A DNA stretch of 60,420 bases from JAJDIA01 sp031555145 (GTDB lineage: Bacteria; Bacteroidota; Bacteroidia; Bacteroidales; Tannerellaceae): assembly GCA_031555145.1 (NCBI GenBank), contig JAVBUR010000048.1, positions 1 through 60,420 of the forward strand, read 5' to 3'. Position 1 is the stretch's first letter. Each line of letters begins with the position of its first letter. This document shows positions 59,486-60,420 of this stretch, piece by piece. The position numbers were made by a program, and so were the translations under genes. Under the pieces are notes generated by a model. That model worked only from the letters and a program-made list of their open reading frames with translations. It did not search any database and was not told the origin of the DNA.

Positions 59486-60420
59486 ATGAAGTTTTACAAT
59501 CGAGAAACAGAGCTGGATGCATTAAGCAAAACACGGGAGTTATCGTTTAACGTGCATTCGCAAATGACTGTGTTGACAGGGCGTAGGAGAATTGGCAAAA
59601 CCAGTTTGATCTTCAAAAGCTGTGAGGGAACAGACACCATCTACTTATTTGTGAGCCGGGGAAACGAAGCGATGCTATGCAAAGGCTTTGCAGAAGTCAT
59701 TTCGCGCGAGTTTGGTATGTATGCCCCGAAAGAAACAAGCTTTGCCCGTTTGTTTACGTTCCTGATGGAATTGGGAGAACGGAAGAAATACAACTTGGTG
59801 ATAGACGAATTTCAGGAGTTCTTCTACATCAATCCGGTTGTTTATAGTCAGATGCAGGATATTTGGGATAGATACCGCAAGAATTCCAATGTCAATCTCA
59901 TTGTCAGCGGGTCGGTATATACCTTGATGAATCGTATTTTCAAAGATTACAAAGAACCTCTTTATGGACGTACTGACAGTATATTGAAGCTCTCCCCATT
60001 CTCGACAAACGTATTGAAAGACGTTCTCAAAGATTACAGCAAAGACTACAAAAACGAAGATTTGTTAGCTCTATACTCCTTCACAGGTGGTGTTCCGAAA
60101 TACATTGAGCTGTTCATGAATCACGGGGCTATCGACATGGAAAGCATGGTTGATTTGATGTTGCAGCCGGAATCTCTATTCATCAGTGAAGGGAGTACCT
60201 TACTTGTTCAAGAATTTGGGCGAAAGTATGGAAATTATTTCTCAATCTTAACTGCCATTGCCAACGGAAAAAACTCAATCCCCGAACTGGAAGAAGCATT
60301 AGGCGGAATAAACGTTACAGGCTATTTAAAGCGTTTAGAAGAGGACTATGAGGTAATCAAGAAGAAACGCCCTGTTTTCGCCAAAGAGGGCACTCAAACC
60401 GTGCGTTATGAAGTCTCGGA
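59486..60420 (+). CDS. AAA ATPase of the archaeal-type family (partial at 3' end)
   Basis: At least 311 codons lie before the window edge. The protein has MKFYNRETELDALSKT, Walker A TGRRRIGKTSLIFKS (about 33), Walker B NLVIDEFQEFF (about 100), IVSGSVYTLMNRIF and the YSFTGGVPKYIELF segment, as in the archaeal ATPase/DUF234 group. It is related in design to the DUF4143 ATPase of the cassette array but is a different family branch. Function unknown. Confidence 0.85.
   Translation, partial: MKFYNRETELDALSKTRELSFNVHSQMTVLTGRRRIGKTSLIFKSCEGTDTIYLFVSRGNEAMLCKGFAEVISREFGMYAPKETSFARLFTFLMELGERKKYNLVIDEFQEFFYINPVVYSQMQDIWDRYRKNSNVNLIVSGSVYTLMNRIFKDYKEPLYGRTDSILKLSPFSTNVLKDVLKDYSKDYKNEDLLALYSFTGGVPKYIELFMNHGAIDMESMVDLMLQPESLFISEGSTLLVQEFGRKYGNYFSILTAIANGKNSIPELEEALGGINVTGYLKRLEEDYEVIKKKRPVFAKEGTQTVRYEVS

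Overview
The window reads as chromosomal DNA of a gut Bacteroidales bacterium, most likely a Parabacteroides. The reasons are: promoters of the Bacteroidetes type (TTG/TTTG, about 19 bases, TAnnTTTG), three large surface proteins with the C-terminal tail typical of Parabacteroides S-layer-like glycoproteins, a TolC-type efflux protein, NtrY/NtrC-like two-component genes and many GC-rich intergenic repeat elements. No rRNA, tRNA, transposase, integrase or CRISPR array was seen.

Layout. 0-1.2 kb: end of an unknown gene, a phased array of palindromes, and rplS. 1.2-8.8 kb: a YdjC-type deacetylase, then an operon on the minus strand for a trimeric [FeFe] hydrogenase (NuoE-, NuoF- and HydA-like subunits), a sensory-type [FeFe] hydrogenase with a PAS domain, and a SpoIIE-type phosphatase. 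9-19.3 kb: a PQQ-propeller protein, a Sel1 protein, a histidine kinase with a sigma-54 regulator, a TolC protein, a DUF559 endonuclease gene flanked by 74-base inverted repeats, a CCA/poly(A) polymerase and a lipoprotein. 20-26.3 kb: S-layer-like gene A, a HigBA toxin-antitoxin pair, MscS channel A and a TPR protein A. 26.4-40.2 kb: the complete branched-chain amino acid cluster (leuA, leuC, leuD, a second isopropylmalate/citramalate synthase, mgsA, leuB; and ilvD, ilvB, ilvN, an acyl-ACP thioesterase, ilvC). Each half is preceded by a promoter, a short leader peptide rich in Ile/Leu/Val, and an attenuator. 40.3-47.8 kb: a hybrid sensor kinase-like protein, TPR protein B, a GT-C membrane protein, a methyltransferase-glycosyltransferase fusion and MscS channel B. 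47.8-52.2 kb: an array of toxin-antitoxin-like modules separated by repeated copies of the mscS 3' end. 52.2-59.3 kb: phased repeats and S-layer-like genes B and C. The window ends inside an AAA ATPase gene.

Three structures stand out. First, the 3' end of mscS B is repeated four more times downstream, and each interval holds a different module (ORF6N, AbiEii/HTH, antitoxin/PIN, DUF4143 ATPase, HEPN/MNT). Two of the modules lie behind the same 96-base promoter leader. This looks like a cassette array with no visible integrase. Second, several intergenic regions carry short palindromic words spaced exactly 22 bp apart, with a different word at each place. Third, a repeat family of inverted 70-base arms has arms that match within an element but differ between elements; one element encloses the DUF559 gene.

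On a larger scale the order S-layer, mscS, TPR on the left is mirrored by TPR, mscS, S-layer on the right, with the leu/ilv cluster in the middle. Both mirrored arms carry toxin-antitoxin genes between mscS and the S-layer gene.
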